A stretch of 64,000 nucleotides of DNA from JAJDAN01 sp046583095 (GCA_046583095.1 JAYGDB010000048.1:1-64000); one strand, 5' to 3'; counted from the stretch's first letter, positions 32,726 through 42,315 are shown. Numbers and translations: made by a program. Notes: generated from the sequence alone by a model not told the origin.

Positions 32726-33682
32726 TTAGTAGGAGCCTTGCTGTTCGAAAATGCGGCGCGGGTTGTCGACGGTCATTTCCCGGATCTGCTCTTCGGTCAC
32801 GCCATTCTTGCGAAGTGCCGGCACGACGTCGCACGGAATGTGCCGGAAGTTCCAGTTCGGCACCATTGCGAGACTCAGGCCCGGGTCCATGTTGGGAAAG
32901 AAGTCGATGTGGCAGCAGGCATCATGGGACAACACCATCTGGCCTGCGTGACCGTTGCTGCAGAGCTCGGCAATCACGTGGACGCGCTGCTCCGTGGGCA
33001 GGATCATGTCCAGTCCGAAGCGATCCATTCCGATGAAGCTGCCCCGCTCGAGAATTTCCGTGAGGTACTCGATGTCCTCCGAGTCGCCGCAGTGTCCGAT
33101 CACGACCCGCGACAGATCGACCCCCTCCTCCTCGAAGACTTCCTGCTGACCCAGCCCCGACCGGCATGCCACGTCGGTGTGGGTCGAGATGGGGACACCG
33201 GTCGCTCGGTGCAGCTTGGCGGCGGTCTGAAGGAGCTTCTTGTTGAACTCGGTGACGCCGGACTCGTTCGTCGCGCACTTGATGAGGCCCGCCTTGATGT
33301 CCGTGCCCTGGATCCCATCGGTGATGTCGCGAATCAGCCACTCGACGAGCTTCTCCGGAGGCCACGCCTCGAGCCAGGGCTCCTCGTGGTAGTAGAGTCC
33401 GGTGGACGCGATCACGTTGACGTCGGCACGCGCAGCGGCCTCGTGGATGATGTGGATGTCGCGGCCGATGTTGATGGGCGTGAGATCGGCGACGGTCTTG
33501 ACTCCCGCTTCCTTCGCCTTCACGAGTTCACCCGCCGCGTACTCGACGATCTGCTCGGCGTCGATCCAGTCCGCGAAGGCCTGCCGCATCGACCAGTTGG
33601 CGATCATGATGTGCTCGTGCATGAGCGTGAAGCCGAGCGCATCCGTGTCGATGGGGCCGAGCACACCGTTGACTGTCGCCAT
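32726..33682 (-). CDS. phosphotriesterase-family metal-dependent hydrolase
   Basis: 318 residues. The paired His of the first metal site is in FTLMHEHIMI, the bridging Lys region is IKAGLIKCATNE, and later His ligands occur in ISTHTD and VIGHCGDSED. A final Asp lies in LSHDACCH. The PTE family includes lactonases and esterases, so phosphotriester hydrolysis is not implied. A GGAGAGGAG ribosome-binding site precedes the ATG. It is divergent from the XRE-cupin regulator, which may control it. Confidence 0.9.
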   Translation of the reverse strand: MATVNGVLGPIDTDALGFTLMHEHIMIANWSMRQAFADWIDAEQIVEYAAGELVKAKEAGVKTVADLTPINIGRDIHIIHEAAARADVNVIASTGLYYHEEPWLEAWPPEKLVEWLIRDITDGIQGTDIKAGLIKCATNESGVTEFNKKLLQTAAKLHRATGVPISTHTDVACRSGLGQQEVFEEEGVDLSRVVIGHCGDSEDIEYLTEILERGSFIGMDRFGLDMILPTEQRVHVIAELCSNGHAGQMVLSHDACCHIDFFPNMDPGLSLAMVPNWNFRHIPCDVVPALRKNGVTEEQIREMTVDNPRRIFEQQGSY

Positions 33683-33889
33683 GACTTCTCCTCTCCGAAC
33701 GCGAGGCCGCGATGATCGTCCATCCCCGGGAGGGGCTCCAGAAGCCGACCCGGAACGGCAACCGACCGGCAGATGCGACCGACAGTCCCTCCGGGGCGTG
33801 CCGACAGGGCCGCCTCGGCGGGGATCCGCGGACCCGCCGTAACCCACGTCCCTCTCGAGGCCACTTATCTTATCAAGGAGAAGCACGTC

Positions 33890-34534
33890 ATGGAGTTCGC
33901 TGTCGGCGAGCAGATCACCCGCGTCAGCCGAAGGATTCGAGGCTGGCGCGAGGATGACGATCTGACTCTGCAAGAGCTCGCCGAGCTCAGCGGCCTCGCG
34001 ACGAGCACGGTTCAGAAGGTCGAGACCGGACAGATGATGCCCAGCCTGGCCGTTCTCCTGAAGCTCGCTCACGGACTCGGCCGGCCGATCTCGGAGATGC
34101 TCGCGGACGGCGACACCGAGATCGACGTCTTCCACTCCCGAGCCTGCGAGCGCGAACCCAGCAACACTGGTGGAGCCGTTGTCGGCGAGCGCCTGAGCGG
34201 CGACCTCATGAAGTCGGCGCTCGAGACGTGGCGGGTGACCCTGGAGCCGGGGGCTTCGAGCGGCAGCGACCCGATGCAATACGAGGGCGAAGAGCTCGTC
34301 GTGTGTGGCGAAGGTCTCGTCCGCTTCCGGATCGGCGACGAGGAGTACGTGCTGCGGGCGGGCGACAGCCTCCACTTCCGCGCGTGTATCCCGCACTCCT
34401 GGCGCAACGACGGTTCCGTCCCGACGCGGTTCACGATCACCAGCAGCTTGCCGCTGGTGTTCCGGAGCCTGATGCACAGCCGGGTGCCGAGTCCGACCGT
34501 GGACGTCGAAGAGCTCCTCTCCCTGAGCGCCTGA
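33890..34534 (+). CDS. XRE-family transcriptional regulator with C-terminal cupin domain
   Basis: 214 residues. An N-terminal helix-turn-helix (LTLQELAELSGLATSTVQKVE) is followed by a cupin beta-barrel sensor (EGEELVVCGEGLVRFRIGD, LRAGDSLHFRACIPHSW). Such MerR/PuuR-like regulators bind a small acid or amine in the cupin and usually control adjacent genes. It is divergent from the phosphotriesterase/LLM/ligase operon with a 207-bp gap, in which CTTATC is repeated near its own start. A GGAG site precedes the ATG. Confidence 0.9.
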   Translation: MEFAVGEQITRVSRRIRGWREDDDLTLQELAELSGLATSTVQKVETGQMMPSLAVLLKLAHGLGRPISEMLADGDTEIDVFHSRACEREPSNTGGAVVGERLSGDLMKSALETWRVTLEPGASSGSDPMQYEGEELVVCGEGLVRFRIGDEEYVLRAGDSLHFRACIPHSWRNDGSVPTRFTITSSLPLVFRSLMHSRVPSPTVDVEELLSLSA

Positions 34535-34581
34535 CCGCTCGCATGCGGTAGCCTCCCGAGGTAGGTGCTGGGGGGACCGCG

Positions 34582-34866
34582 ATGCCGCTCTTCGTATACC
34601 GGGGCCAGGACGGCCCCAACGGCCTCGAACTCCGCAAGACCGTGCGCGAGCAGCACCTCGCGCACCTGAAGCAGCTTGCCGACGCTGGGCGGATCCGGTT
34701 CGCGGGGCCCCTGATCGACGCGTCGGACGCCCCCTGCGGCTCGCTCGTGATCTTCGAGGCGGCCGACCTCGAGAGCGCCCGTCGCGTGGCCGAGAGCGAT
34801 CCCTACCTCACGCAAGGCGTCTTCGAGAGCGTGGATGTGCAGGGGACGAAGGCCGTCCTACCCTGA
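34582..34866 (+). CDS. YciI family protein
   Basis: 94 residues with the YciI layout: MPLFVYRGQD, a His in VREQHLAHLKQL and the Asp of AESDPYLTQGVFESVDV. Members act on small, often chlorinated or quinone-like molecules or serve as stand-alone ferredoxin-like domains. It lies 47 bp after the XRE-cupin gene and 32 bp before the VOC gene. Confidence 0.86.
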   Translation: MPLFVYRGQDGPNGLELRKTVREQHLAHLKQLADAGRIRFAGPLIDASDAPCGSLVIFEAADLESARRVAESDPYLTQGVFESVDVQGTKAVLP

Positions 34867-34898
34867 AACTCCGCGCCCGAGAGCGGGGAGGAATCTCG

Positions 34899-35750
34899 AT
34901 GCCGGAATGCCCGCTCAGCGTCGACCGGATACAGCTCGCCGTCCACGACCGTCCGGCTGCCGCCGCGGCCTGGGTGAAGCTGCTCGACGCGGCCGTCGTC
35001 CGAGAGGATCGGGTGGCCGCCCTGGGCTGCCGCCGCACGGTCCTCGCCGTGGGAACCAGCGAGGTCGAACTCCTCGAAGCCGACGGCCCCGGCCCCGTCC
35101 ACGAAGCCGGTCCCGGCCTGTTTGCCGCCGGCTTCGCGACTGGCGATCTCCCCGGCCTCACCGATCACCTCCGAAGCCACGGTGTCGAACTCGCGAGCGA
35201 AGGGGATCAGGTCTTCATCGCGGCGGATGCCCTCGATTCGCAGGGACTCCGGGTGGTGCTGTCGCCCGCAGCTGAGCGAAGTCGTCAGGGCTTGCTCTCC
35301 CGGCTCTACGAGGTCACGAATCTCGTCCAGCACCCCAAGGCATGGTGCGAGCGCTTCGCGAAACTCTTCGGCCTCGACATCGGAACCTTCGTGCCGATTC
35401 GATCGGAGAACTTCGGCTACGACGGCAGGCTGACCCTCTTCCGAGCAGGCGAGCTCGATCGGGTCGAGATCATCCACCCCTACGACCTGGACAAGACCAT
35501 GGGGCGCTTCTTCGCGAAGCGCGGTCCGTGCCTGTACATGTGTTACGGCGAAAGCGACAGGGCCGACGACATCCGCGAGCGTGCGCGCACCCATGCAGCG
35601 AGCCACTGGACGGGGCCCGACGACGACAAGGCCGTCGACGGCCTATTCCTGCATCCGAGCAGCCTGGGCGGCGTGATGCTCGGTGTCTCCCGGACCACCT
35701 ACGCGTGGACGTGGTCGGGCTCACCGGACCGGGTCGAACCTGCAGACTAG
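34899..35750 (+). CDS. VOC superfamily (glyoxalase-like) protein, two modules
   Basis: 283 residues. The first VOC-like module starts VDRIQLAVHDRPAAAAAW and ends near residue 130; the second follows at RLYEVTNLVQHPKAWCERFAKLFGL. Candidate metal ligands are H16 and H151. GRFFAKRGPCLYMC resembles methylmalonyl-CoA-epimerase-like or extradiol-type members. The reaction is unknown. The ribosome-binding site is GGGAGGA. Confidence 0.8.
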   Translation: MPECPLSVDRIQLAVHDRPAAAAAWVKLLDAAVVREDRVAALGCRRTVLAVGTSEVELLEADGPGPVHEAGPGLFAAGFATGDLPGLTDHLRSHGVELASEGDQVFIAADALDSQGLRVVLSPAAERSRQGLLSRLYEVTNLVQHPKAWCERFAKLFGLDIGTFVPIRSENFGYDGRLTLFRAGELDRVEIIHPYDLDKTMGRFFAKRGPCLYMCYGESDRADDIRERARTHAASHWTGPDDDKAVDGLFLHPSSLGGVMLGVSRTTYAWTWSGSPDRVEPAD

Positions 35751-35802
35751 ATCGAAGCCCGGGTCCACCGCAGCCGATTCTCGCGCAGCTGGGAACTCGA
35801 GC

Positions 35803-36210
35803 CTACGCCCAATCGAAGACCAGCTCCGTCTCGATCTCGGGATGGATGCTCTGCTTGACGGGACAGGTACGTGCGGCCTCCTCGAGCGTCGCTCGAGCAT
35901 CCGCCGCGAAGCCGGCGGGCAGCTCGAAGTGCAGCACGAGACGCCCCACCCGACGCACCGGGTCGGCCACCATGTGCTTCTCGACTCGGCTCCGGGCGCC
36001 CTCGAGCTTCCAGCCCTCCCGGCGGGCCACGATGCCCATCACCGTGAGCGTGCAGGTGCCCAGCGCGGTCGCGAGCAGGTCGGTCGGCGAGAACGACTCC
36101 CCTCGGCCCTGGTTGTCCACCGGAGCGTCGGTCTCGAGCTCCCGCCCCGAAGGGCCGTGCCGGCAGGTCGTGTGTAGATCGCCCTCGTAGGCGACGTCAA
36201 TTTTCACCAT
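35803..36210 (-). CDS. OsmC family protein
   Basis: 135 residues. Both catalytic Cys are present, in ALGTCTLTVMGI and RTCPVKQSIHPE, as in OsmC/Ohr thiol peroxidases; neither is replaced by UGA. It detoxifies organic hydroperoxides with lipoyl or glutathione-type reductants. The ATG has an AGGAG ribosome-binding site and the gene is divergent from the zinc-finger-like protein. Confidence 0.92.
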   Translation of the reverse strand: MVKIDVAYEGDLHTTCRHGPSGRELETDAPVDNQGRGESFSPTDLLATALGTCTLTVMGIVARREGWKLEGARSRVEKHMVADPVRRVGRLVLHFELPAGFAADARATLEEAARTCPVKQSIHPEIETELVFDWA

Positions 36211-36245
36211 GGCGGTTCTCCTGGATGCGCGATGATAGGGCTCCG

Positions 36246-36767
36246 ATGAGCGAGGTCTCGTGCGATGCTTGCGGCGAGTCCTTCGACGCGCGCGTCCTCG
36301 CCTGCTGCCCCGCCTGCCTGGCGGCGCGCTGGCTCGCCACCGAGCGACTGGTTCGCGAGAAGCACGATCCGGCGGCCAACGCGAACCGGCTCGACAGCTA
36401 CCGCTCGATTCTCACGCCGCGGACCAAGGCCGATCTCGGCGAGGTGCTGAACCACGCAGCCCGGCACGGACGCTGGTACCGGGATCTCGACTACGGGATG
36501 TGGGTTCACGTCACGCAAGAGCCCCTGGGACGGGTGCCCGGTGTGGGGATCCCGGCCGGACGCGAGAGCGCCGAACACGCCCTGGACTGCTTGTTCATCG
36601 CGGAGGCGGACTCGCCCGAAGAGGCGCACGTCTTCGCTGCGGACGCACAGCGACACGACGCCCAGGTGCTTGCGGGGATTTTCGTACCCCTAGGGGGGTG
36701 CGAGCGACCGGACTGCGAGAACCTCGCCGTTCCCGGTGACTCGCACTGCGTCGCTCACGCGCGGTGA
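36246..36767 (+). CDS. hypothetical protein with Cys clusters (zinc-finger-like)
   Basis: 173 residues from the second in-frame ATG (an ATG 21 bp upstream is possible). CDACGESF and CCPACLAA near the N-terminus form a CxxC/CxxC cluster. The C-terminus has CERPDC followed by HCVAH, a second potential metal site. The middle (about 60-140) is soluble and unassigned. It is a likely cytoplasmic zinc protein of unknown function. Confidence 0.65.
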   Translation: MSEVSCDACGESFDARVLACCPACLAARWLATERLVREKHDPAANANRLDSYRSILTPRTKADLGEVLNHAARHGRWYRDLDYGMWVHVTQEPLGRVPGVGIPAGRESAEHALDCLFIAEADSPEEAHVFAADAQRHDAQVLAGIFVPLGGCERPDCENLAVPGDSHCVAHAR

Positions 36768-36932
36768 TGTTCTAGCCGCCCGGGTTGGAACCAGGAAGCG
36801 CGAGGCGGTGACTCTTCCTGTGTCCTCCTAGCGAGTTCCTCGTGGCGGGCCGATCCACCCGCCGGAGCTGGGAAGACCCGGGAAGACACCTGCCCGGGTC
36901 TCTCGACTCCCTGCGGCGAGGGCGGACACGCC

Positions 36933-36968
36933 GGCCCGGTGGGAAACCACCGGGCCGCTGTTCTTCTC
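36933..36968 (+). terminator. intrinsic terminator between convergent genes
   Basis: A perfect 10-bp stem (GGCCCGGTGG with CCACCGGGCC) closes a GAAA loop and is followed by GCTGTTCTTCTC. It lies between the convergent ends of the zinc-finger-like gene and the outer-membrane barrel. A second dyad (AGACCCGGG with CCCGGGTCT, 36874-36901) precedes it. Confidence 0.6.
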
Positions 36969-36977
36969 GGGGTCGCC

Positions 36978-37586
36978 TCAGTAGCGGTACTGAATGCCCA
37001 CCGTGAAGGTCGTGAACTGGTAGTCATCGAGGGACCCTGCCGGCAGCAGGTAGACGATCTCCAGATCGACGACCACCGCCTCCGAGAGGTACAAGTCGAC
37101 GCCGCCACCGATCCTGGCGACGAAGCCCAGATCGGCGTCGCGCTTCTGGGTGAAGGAAAGGAGCCCGACGCCCGCGACCCCGTAGGGCTGGACCCGGCCG
37201 AGCAGCGGATACCCCTTCGCGTTCCCGGTCAGCGACCAGCCGTTGAAGCTATCCTTCGAGCCGCTGGTCCGGTCTTTCACCGAAAAGCCGCCGTGGAACT
37301 GGAAGAGCAGCTCTCCGGCGAAGTTCGGATGCACCCGTGAGCCGCCACGCAGCTCGAACCCTCCCCCATCCTCGGCGCTGATCCCCAGAGCCGCTCCCCC
37401 GATCGCGGCGCCGCGATCGAAGTTCTCGAGCGCGAAGAGAGCGCCGACACCCACGTAGAGCCCCTCGCGAGCGAAGGGGTAGTAGTCATCGTCCCAGTCG
37501 TCCAGCTGCGCCGAGGCGTGCGGGGCAAAGGCCAGGCAAACTGCTGCGCCGAGCAGCCACGAAGCGGTACCGAAGAAGCGGTGCAT
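36978..37586 (-). CDS. outer-membrane beta-barrel protein
   Basis: 202 residues with a signal peptide (LLGAAVCLAFAPHASAQ) and alternating amphipathic strands of an OmpA/OprF-like small barrel: YVGVGALFALENFDRG, GGGFELRGGSRVH, YGVAGVGLLSF and a terminal aromatic residue (QYRY). It is a small porin-like or surface protein of unknown role. It lies 33 bp after the STT3-like gene; a GGGG/CCCC hairpin sits in that gap. Confidence 0.8.
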   Translation of the reverse strand: MHRFFGTASWLLGAAVCLAFAPHASAQLDDWDDDYYPFAREGLYVGVGALFALENFDRGAAIGGAALGISAEDGGGFELRGGSRVHPNFAGELLFQFHGGFSVKDRTSGSKDSFNGWSLTGNAKGYPLLGRVQPYGVAGVGLLSFTQKRDADLGFVARIGGGVDLYLSEAVVVDLEIVYLLPAGSLDDYQFTTFTVGIQYRY

Positions 37587-37619
37587 AAGGCTGGAACCCC
37601 CCGCGCGGGGTTTACCACA

Positions 37620-39794
37620 TCAGGGGAAGTCCGGACCGACCACAACGGCTCCAGCACGAACGGCGCGCTCCTCGACGGTCACCGAGACGGCCCCCCCTCG
37701 CGTCCGGACCACGTAAGGGCCCTCCGGCCGGATTCCTGGCGGACCTCCGCGGCTGGCGTGTGCCAACCGGAGTTCGTAACGACCGGAAGCGTCCGCCTGC
37801 GTCGCGGTGCGGTAGCGGCCCCGTCGCCCTCGGTTGCTCTCGTAAGCGAGGGAGGCCTCCACCTGCGTTCCGGGCGGCGCGCGGCCGACCATCCGCGCGC
37901 CTTCCACCCGTTCGAAGATGCGAAACTCGGAACGCCCCGCCGCCAGGTACTCTCCGGCAATTCTGGACTCGTAGACCAGGCGGTGGTGCTGCAGGCCGGG
38001 ACTGTCATCGACGCTCATGCGTTTGCGCATGGCCTCCCCAAGCAACCGCTCGGGCGGAACATCCGGCAGGCTGCGCACGAGCACGTAGCGAGCCCGCAGA
38101 GCGTCGAGAATCCGAACCGCATCGGGCTCGCGACTCGCAAAGTAGGCGCTGACGCGTCGGAGATTCGCTTCGCCCACGTCATCTCCGAAGTTGCCGACGA
38201 TCGTCGGCCGTCGTGCCACGTACTTGAGTAGATGTCCGTAGCCCCAGGGTGCCAGCACGCCGTACTCGGGCAACGCTGCGGGATCGAGAGGCGACGCGGT
38301 AGGCGGCGTACTCTCTCGAAGCCACTCGGCGGCATCGATCAACACGCGGCGCGACAACTCGGATTTCGGAACGTGCATGGGCGACCCGACGATCGCGCTG
38401 CGCAGATTCTGCAGCGGCAGGCGGTAGCCGCGAAGCGTGGGCCACAACCCGAACAGGACGACCGCCAGCGCCACGCCCGCAACGGCGACGCGTGGAGACC
38501 CCGTGCGCAGCGATTCCGGGCGGAGGCGCCACGAGGCGACAGCCCCCCAAGCGAGCACCAACGCGAAGGCCGGGGACAGGGAATTGAAGAAGCGGCGCTG
38601 GAGCAGCGTCAGGGCGGCCAGCACCAAGGTCCAACCGATGAGGAGGAAGAGCTGAGCTCGCTTCTCCGAGCGCCGCGCGTGCCAGCCGAGTGCAGCGAGG
38701 GCAACGGGCAGCAGGTAGAGGAACCGCGACAGCCGGAGCTCGGCGTGCCAGGTACCCGGACCCTCCTCCGAGACGAACAGCGGCTTCGACTCCTTCACGA
38801 GACCCTGGAAGACCTCGTCCTTCGTGAGCCACTGCCAGGACTCCGAGATCCCCGCGAGCAGATCGGGGAATGCGACGAAGCTCGCAGCCAGGATCGCGAG
38901 GCCGAGCGCGAGCACCTGGCCCGCGCGTGCGCCGACCGCCGACCCGGCGGACGCCCTCGACCACAGCAGCAGACAGATCGCCGGGAGCAGAACGCCGGCA
39001 AGGAAGAGCCAGGGCTGAAAGTACGAGAGGACGGCGACGCTGAAGGAACTCCAACCGGGGGTCGGAGTGGCACAAGCCGGCAGCACGAGCGCCAACGCGA
39101 GCGCGTTCGTCAAGATCAGGCTTCGGGCTCGGGCCCGGGCATCATCCGAGACGACCATGGCCACGAGCAAGGCGACTTCGATCACGCCGACGTGCAACAC
39201 CATGCCGGGCCAGATCAGCAGTCCAGCTGCCGCGAGTCCGCCCACGACGAGCGCGCGACGCGGGGTGGCCTGCTCGAGCACCGCCATCGCGGAGGCGAGC
39301 AACCCCGTCGAGAGCAGGGCCACCGCAACGTGATGATCGAGGAACCCGATCTGGGAGTACCAGTAGTGGGCGCCCAGGACGCTCAAGAGCAGCCCCGCGA
39401 GGCGTGCCACCGCGAAATCGAACACCCGCTTCGCCAATGCGTAGAGGACGACGACGCAGAGCGCTCCGAGGACCGGCGGTAGCAGGGTCGCGACGGCCTC
39501 CACGACGAACCAATCCGCCACAACATGCACGGGCCAGAGGATCCACGCGACGATGGCGTCGAAGAGCGGTGGCCAGATGGGCGACCCGCCGGCGGGGAAG
39601 TTCACGTAGGGATCGAAGCTGGGGGGCCAGCCACTGTTCGCGAGAGCGACCTGGACGCGACGCATGTGATACCAGGCGTCCATTCCGAAGAAGACGACCC
39701 GGCCGGACTCGATGGTCGTCGGCCAGGGCAGCAATCGGATGGCCAGGGCGAGTGCGAACAGCCCGATCGGAGTGAGGAGAGCACGCTTCGCCAC
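37620..39794 (-). CDS. STT3/PglB-like oligosaccharyltransferase-type membrane protein
   Basis: 724 residues with about 12 membrane helices and a C-terminal soluble domain. The first external loop has FFGMDAWYHMRRV, matching the catalytic Asp region of STT3. LDHHVAVAL resembles the second motif. The soluble domain carries APWGYGHLL in place of WWDYG. This divergent bacterial STT3 group may be a lipid-linked sugar transferase; protein glycosylation is a possibility, not shown. The GTG start is divergent from the glycosyltransferase, about 50 bp apart. Confidence 0.8.
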   Translation of the reverse strand: MAKRALLTPIGLFALALAIRLLPWPTTIESGRVVFFGMDAWYHMRRVQVALANSGWPPSFDPYVNFPAGGSPIWPPLFDAIVAWILWPVHVVADWFVVEAVATLLPPVLGALCVVVLYALAKRVFDFAVARLAGLLLSVLGAHYWYSQIGFLDHHVAVALLSTGLLASAMAVLEQATPRRALVVGGLAAAGLLIWPGMVLHVGVIEVALLVAMVVSDDARARARSLILTNALALALVLPACATPTPGWSSFSVAVLSYFQPWLFLAGVLLPAICLLLWSRASAGSAVGARAGQVLALGLAILAASFVAFPDLLAGISESWQWLTKDEVFQGLVKESKPLFVSEEGPGTWHAELRLSRFLYLLPVALAALGWHARRSEKRAQLFLLIGWTLVLAALTLLQRRFFNSLSPAFALVLAWGAVASWRLRPESLRTGSPRVAVAGVALAVVLFGLWPTLRGYRLPLQNLRSAIVGSPMHVPKSELSRRVLIDAAEWLRESTPPTASPLDPAALPEYGVLAPWGYGHLLKYVARRPTIVGNFGDDVGEANLRRVSAYFASREPDAVRILDALRARYVLVRSLPDVPPERLLGEAMRKRMSVDDSPGLQHHRLVYESRIAGEYLAAGRSEFRIFERVEGARMVGRAPPGTQVEASLAYESNRGRRGRYRTATQADASGRYELRLAHASRGGPPGIRPEGPYVVRTRGGAVSVTVEERAVRAGAVVVGPDFP

Positions 39795-39844
39795 GGGCGA
39801 CAGGATACTCCCGCTCGATCGTTTCGCGTATCGTGCCCGAGACG

Positions 39845-41230
39845 ATGGACGGCCGCACAGCCTACTCAGCGAGCTTCACCCTTGCGGCCCTCGTTCTGGT
39901 CGCAACCGCCCTGCGTCTCCCCGGCCTCTTCACCGACTTCTGGCTGGACGAGATCTGGACCCTGAAGATCGTTCTCGGCATCGACAGCGGATGGGACATC
40001 TTCAGCGAAGTTCGCCACTCGAACAACCACCACCTCAACACCCTCATCTTCTACGTGTTGGGCGATCTCGAGCACTGGAGTCTCTATCGCATCCACTCGT
40101 TGCTGGCGGGCGTCGCGAGTGTCGCCCTCGCCTTCCGAATCGGTGCGCGGCGAGGAAGCACCGAAGCTCTCGTGGCCGGCGCGCTGTGTGCGACCTCCTA
40201 CCTGCTGATCCACTTCTCGTCCGAGGCGCGCGGTTACGCGCTGATGATCTTCTTCGGACTCGCCTCGTTCTCGTTGCTCGAGGGGTATCCTGACAGTCGG
40301 ACCTGGCGACGGATCACGCTCTTCTGGATCTGCGCGTGCCTCGGCTTTCTCTCGCACCTGATGTACCTGCACGTCTTCGCTGGGGCCGGAGTCTGGATGG
40401 CGCTTCGCCTGTGGCGCGCCGGCGATCTCCTTCCGGGCCTCGTGCGGATCTTCGCCGTCCCCGCCCTCTTCCTGTTCGTGCTCTACTGGTTCGACGTGCG
40501 CCTCATGAAGATCGGCGAAGGCCCGGAGCTCGACGCGCTGGAGGTCTTCCTGCGAGCCGCGTCCTACGCGATCGGCGGCCCCGCCTCGGGACCGCTGCTG
40601 ACGGGTGTCGCCGTCGCGGCCGTGGTCCTCTTCGGGGGAGCCGTCGCCTGGTGGGCTCGGGCGAATCGGGACGAGTGGCTCTTCCTGGCAATCGTGATCT
40701 TCGTCTCTCCAACGGTGAGCTTCCTGGTGATGCGCCCAGAGGTCTTTTTCGCGCGGTATTTCCTGATCAGCACGGTCTTCGGGTTGATCGCGCTGGCGGG
40801 GCCCCTCGCCTGGGCACTCGGACGCGCCGGAGTCGCACGGGTCCTGGCAGGCAGCCTGATCGCCGCGATGTTGCTCGGGAACGGCCTGAACGTGGCGCAC
40901 TTCTACCGGGACGGCCGCGGCGACTATCTCGACACACTTCGCATGATCGCGGAGTCCGCAGGCAGCCGTCTGCCGACGGTCGGTAGCGACCACCGGTTCC
41001 GGAACCACAGCGTGATCCGGTTCTACAACCGCTACATCCCGGTGGACCGCAGGCTCGTCTACCGGGATCAGGAGGACTACCCGGATTGGTGGCTCGCGCA
41101 TCGAATCGGACAACTCGGCGACGTCGCCCAGACACGCGCCGGGGACGGCCGAACCTACGAGCTGAAGCGCGTGGCCCGCTACTCGGACCTGTCGGGCTGG
41201 CACTGGCTCGTCTACCGAAGGGTGGACTGA
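39845..41230 (+). CDS. glycosyltransferase family 39-like membrane protein (ArnT/PMT type)
   Basis: 461 residues from an ATG (a GTG 12 bp earlier is possible). The first periplasmic loop has FWLDEIWTL with the DE pair of GT-C enzymes, followed by an SNNHHLNTL segment. About 10 membrane helices and a short C-terminal soluble region follow. It transfers sugars from polyprenyl-phosphate donors in the periplasm. It is divergent from the STT3-like gene, so both may be parts of one glycan pathway. Confidence 0.8.
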   Translation: MDGRTAYSASFTLAALVLVATALRLPGLFTDFWLDEIWTLKIVLGIDSGWDIFSEVRHSNNHHLNTLIFYVLGDLEHWSLYRIHSLLAGVASVALAFRIGARRGSTEALVAGALCATSYLLIHFSSEARGYALMIFFGLASFSLLEGYPDSRTWRRITLFWICACLGFLSHLMYLHVFAGAGVWMALRLWRAGDLLPGLVRIFAVPALFLFVLYWFDVRLMKIGEGPELDALEVFLRAASYAIGGPASGPLLTGVAVAAVVLFGGAVAWWARANRDEWLFLAIVIFVSPTVSFLVMRPEVFFARYFLISTVFGLIALAGPLAWALGRAGVARVLAGSLIAAMLLGNGLNVAHFYRDGRGDYLDTLRMIAESAGSRLPTVGSDHRFRNHSVIRFYNRYIPVDRRLVYRDQEDYPDWWLAHRIGQLGDVAQTRAGDGRTYELKRVARYSDLSGWHWLVYRRVD

Positions 41231-41241
41231 GCCGCGAGCGC

Positions 41242-42315
41242 TTACGCGATCGAGTCGAAGTCCGACACACCCGTCTCCACGTCTTCCATCGACTCGAGGA
41301 TCGTCAGATCGTCCCAAACCGGGATTCCGGCTTCCTTGTACAGTTCGCGACTGCGATCGGTAATCGCACCCACGCGCACCAGCGCGGGCATCATCAGATC
41401 CTTGAACGAGTGCAACCGGTCGGGGGGCGTCGCCGCGTCGATTCCCGCTGCGCCCATCTCGATCAGCGACTTGATGAAATCTCCGGGATCGATCCCCACC
41501 TTGTCGAGCACAGTCAGGAAGCCCGGATCGGGCGTGCGCGCACCCGTCCCGTCCACGCCGCCCATCGAGTCGGACATCATCTTGATGACGTCGAACGCGA
41601 ACTGGGCGATGTCTTCCTGCTCATCCGGGTGCATCGCCCGAATTGCCTCGCCCACGTAGACGTTGCCGAACGCTACGTGCCGCGACTCGTCCCGCAGAAC
41701 GTTCTCGGTGATCTGGCGGAGCAGATCGCAGGTCGTGTCCTTGCGCATGTTGTGGAAGGCGGCGAGGGCAAGGCCCTCGACGACCATGTTCATTCCAATC
41801 GCGATCTTCACCCAGTGATCGGCCTGGAGGGTCGCGTCGATGGTCGCCTTGAGCCACGGCGAGATCGGATAGACGTTGGCGAGCTTCTTGATGTAGCGGT
41901 CGTACACCTCGACGTGCCGCGCCTCGTCCATGGTCTGGGCGGCGGCGTAGAGCTTGCCCTCGTAATCGGGCACCGCGTGGGTCAGCACCGCAGCGGTCAT
42001 CAGCGCGCCCTGCTCGCCGTGCAGGAACTGAGAGAGCAGATGGGCAGTCGACTCGGCGGTGAACAGCTCCTTCTGCGAGGCGGAGAGCTTCGCGAGCAGC
42101 GGGATCTTCTCGAACTCGAGTTGGTCGCCACCAACGAGGGGCTTCGAGGGATCGATCTCGAGGCTCCAATCGATGTCGACATCCGAATCCCACATCATCT
42201 TTTTCGACTTGGTGTACAGATTCTTCAGCTTGTCCAGGTGGATCTCGTAATCGAACTGCCAGCAGATCTGCATCGACGACTCGAGGACGTCGGCCTGTTC
42301 CCAATTCGTGCCCAT
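41242..42315 (-). CDS. ferritin-like diiron protein
   Basis: 357 residues. Two helix-borne iron-ligand sets are visible: E in HGEQGAL with DEARHVE, and E in VVEGLALAAFHN with RDESRHVAFG. This is the R2/AurF-like ferritin fold. The length and the missing radical Tyr context favour an oxygenase or N-oxygenase over ribonucleotide reductase. An AAGGGAG ribosome-binding site precedes the ATG. The substrate is unknown. Confidence 0.8.
   Translation of the reverse strand: MGTNWEQADVLESSMQICWQFDYEIHLDKLKNLYTKSKKMMWDSDVDIDWSLEIDPSKPLVGGDQLEFEKIPLLAKLSASQKELFTAESTAHLLSQFLHGEQGALMTAAVLTHAVPDYEGKLYAAAQTMDEARHVEVYDRYIKKLANVYPISPWLKATIDATLQADHWVKIAIGMNMVVEGLALAAFHNMRKDTTCDLLRQITENVLRDESRHVAFGNVYVGEAIRAMHPDEQEDIAQFAFDVIKMMSDSMGGVDGTGARTPDPGFLTVLDKVGIDPGDFIKSLIEMGAAGIDAATPPDRLHSFKDLMMPALVRVGAITDRSRELYKEAGIPVWDDLTILESMEDVETGVSDFDSIA

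Noticed and set aside
35803..36210. OsmC-like protein as a third selenoprotein
   Set aside because: Both catalytic positions are Cys codons and the frame has no internal UGA.
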